NCBI GenBank assembly: GCA_033065855.1
Contig: JAVXUO010002000.1
Span: 62,001 to 126,000 of the forward strand
Reading direction: 5' to 3'
DNA: 64,000 nucleotides
Source: Escallonia rubra
Lineage: Eukaryota > Streptophyta > Magnoliopsida > Escalloniales > Escalloniaceae
Part shown: positions 62,493-64,000 of the stretch, piece by piece
Position numbering within the stretch: position 1 is the first letter of the stretch
How the letters are laid out: every line of letters begins with the position of its first letter
Translations under genes and position numbers: made by a program
The notes under the pieces: generated by a model
Database searches by the model: none
The model's input: only the letters and a program-made list of their open reading frames with translations
Told to the model about the DNA's origin: nothing

Positions 62493-64000
62493 CACTACAA
62501 GAAAAACAGTTTTTAGCGACGGATTTTTAGCGACGGACCAATTTCCGTCGCTAAAAAGCACTTTTAGCAACGGATATGTCCGTCGGTAAATATTCGTCGC
62601 TAAAGCGATTACCAACGGAATATTCTGTCGGTAAATATTTTAAGCGACGGGCATTTACCGACGGACTTTTAGCGACGGTAAATCCGTCGCTAATTTGAAT
62701 TTGTGAAATTCTTCCTCTTTTGAAAAACTTTTTTTTAAAAAAAATAAATTTTAAATTACTTTTAGCGACGGATTTTTAGCGACGGATTTCTTCCGTCGGT
62801 AAAAGTCCATTTATTTGAATTTTTTTAATAACTTTTAGCGACGGACTTTTAAAGACGGAAAAAATCCGTCGCTAAAAGTTAGTTAAATAGACACAAACCC
62901 TAATTCTTTTCTTTTCTCCCCGCCGTTGCACTGCCTTCTTTCCCTATTTTCTCTCTGCCTCTCTCTCTTCTCTCTACAACCCCCCCCCCCCCATTACCGC
63001 ACCCCCATGCCACCCTCACCACCACAGCTCCGCTGGCGCCAGCAGCTAGGCTCGCCCCGCCGACGTAACAGCCACTCACGTCCGGCTGCTACAGCCGCGA
63101 CGACGCCAGGTTCAGCTCGTGTGCCTCTGCCCCGCAGATCTCTATTGTTGCCGGCCACCGCATCTCCACTGCCGCACCCCATGCCACCCCCGCCGGCGCC
63201 GCGCCTCTGCCCGCCAATTTCCACTTACATACCTCAATTTTAACACGAGATCGCCATTTGTATTTGATCCTTTCACCTGTTCACCCTGTTTTGCATTCTG
63301 CCCATAACCCCTCTTTGGGTTGCAATGGATAGTTGCTGAAGGAGGGCTGCTCTTCCCTGTAAGCTGTTCTTTCCCAGCTGCTAATATACTATTGTGGGAT
63401 ATTCCTTATTTGCAACTTTTGCTAACCAATTCTGCTCCTAAAAATTTATTGGTTGTTTTATGTTCTAAAGCTTATGATGTCCAGGCATTTATGGTTGTTT
63501 TCTTTTTCTGTTCTCATTCTGATTTCTTGCAAGTATACCTTATCATACACACTTTTCATGGCTATACTGTTAAACTAAGCTAAAAAAAGAAAAGAAAAGA
63601 AAAGACCCAAAGACTAATTATATGCCTCAACTGACCATTCTATTACTCACCCATGGGTTTTACTAAATGGAAGAAGCTGAAAGCAATTTTATAAACAAAA
63701 AACTATAACTGATATATGTAGAGAACAGGTGGAGGAACTGAAGTGCAGGCATCTTCCAAGTTAACCTTTAAGGTTAATAACGTGAATGGAAGTATGCAGA
63801 GTCTTTGGTGGCTTTTGGGTTACTTTTCCCTTGAAGCTTTCTTCCAAGTTGATGGTGTTAAGCTAGGTGCCTGCCAAGAGGGTATTGTTGCGATAAAGGG
63901 ATAGGATAGTTCATATTATAAGTCTTTCTTTTGCATCCGAATTCAGTTTTATGCAGATCTCTTTTTTTAATTATTTTTATGTTGTTTTCTATTTAGTAGA
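62493..64000 (+). mobile_element. CACTA element, GCGACGGA family, 5' part (runs off window)
   Basis: Starts CACTACAAGAAAAACAG. A subterminal array follows with about a dozen direct and inverted AGCGACGGA units to about 62880. Next come AAACCCTAATTC and a CT-rich leader, a poly-C run near 62983 and a Pro/Arg-rich GC-rich stretch (62990-63240) of unclear coding value. No CTTGTAGTG end is seen before 64000, and no transposase motif appears in the last 700 bp. Confidence 0.75.

Overview
This window is nuclear DNA from a flowering plant, most likely a eudicot. It holds a cluster of cysteine-rich receptor-like kinase (CRK, DUF26) genes interrupted by plant transposons: CACTA, hAT, PIF/Harbinger-like, LINE, copia and other LTR elements. 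The genes have introns with GT/AG borders, there are no operons or ribosome binding sites, and the promoters are AT-rich. I cannot name the species.

Layout. 0-2.8 kb: a TENA-E exon and a broken B3-domain gene, then ends of a hAT-like element, a CACTA element and a copia LTR. 2.8-5.5 kb: a decayed CRK fragment, a 5'-truncated LINE, and CRK1, whose ectodomain exon ends at a nonsense codon and which has no kinase exons. 6.6-24.8 kb and 29.2-57.6 kb: two copies of one long block. Each copy carries an intact-looking eight-exon CRK gene on the minus strand (CRK2 13850-18530, 689 aa; CRK3 35198-40064, 683 aa), then a GC-rich LTR-like repeat. The copies differ by later insertions. Copy 1 has a LINE (9167-12051) and a hAT (20371-22373) that carries a spliced DHH-phosphoesterase-like gene fragment. 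Copy 2 has a solo LTR (33170-34636) and a 13.4-kb CACTA element (42009-55364). The CACTA has two transposase-type genes and a captured LysM receptor kinase fragment. 24.8-29.2 kb: CRK 3' relics, a degenerate CACTA and a PIF/Harbinger-like element filled with about 870 bp of CAC-type triplets. 57.6-62.1 kb: a promoter plus first exon of an unrecognised gene, then a plus-strand receptor kinase pseudogene with no ectodomain, a hAT in an intron and an LTR-like insertion in kinase subdomain XI. 62.5-64 kb: the start of another CACTA that runs off the window.

How the genes relate. CRK2 and CRK3 encode predicted plasma-membrane kinases with two secreted DUF26 domains, a transmembrane helix and a complete Ser/Thr kinase, a class tied to stress and immune signalling. 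CRK1, the fragments at 2.8 and 25 kb and the repeated upstream sequence are by-products of tandem duplication. Nearly everything else is transposon-derived. Comparing the two block copies shows several insertions next to their empty sites, which gives a relative order of events: block duplication with the GC-rich LTR already present, then LINE, hAT, solo LTR and CACTA insertions. I found no tRNA, rRNA or CRISPR array.
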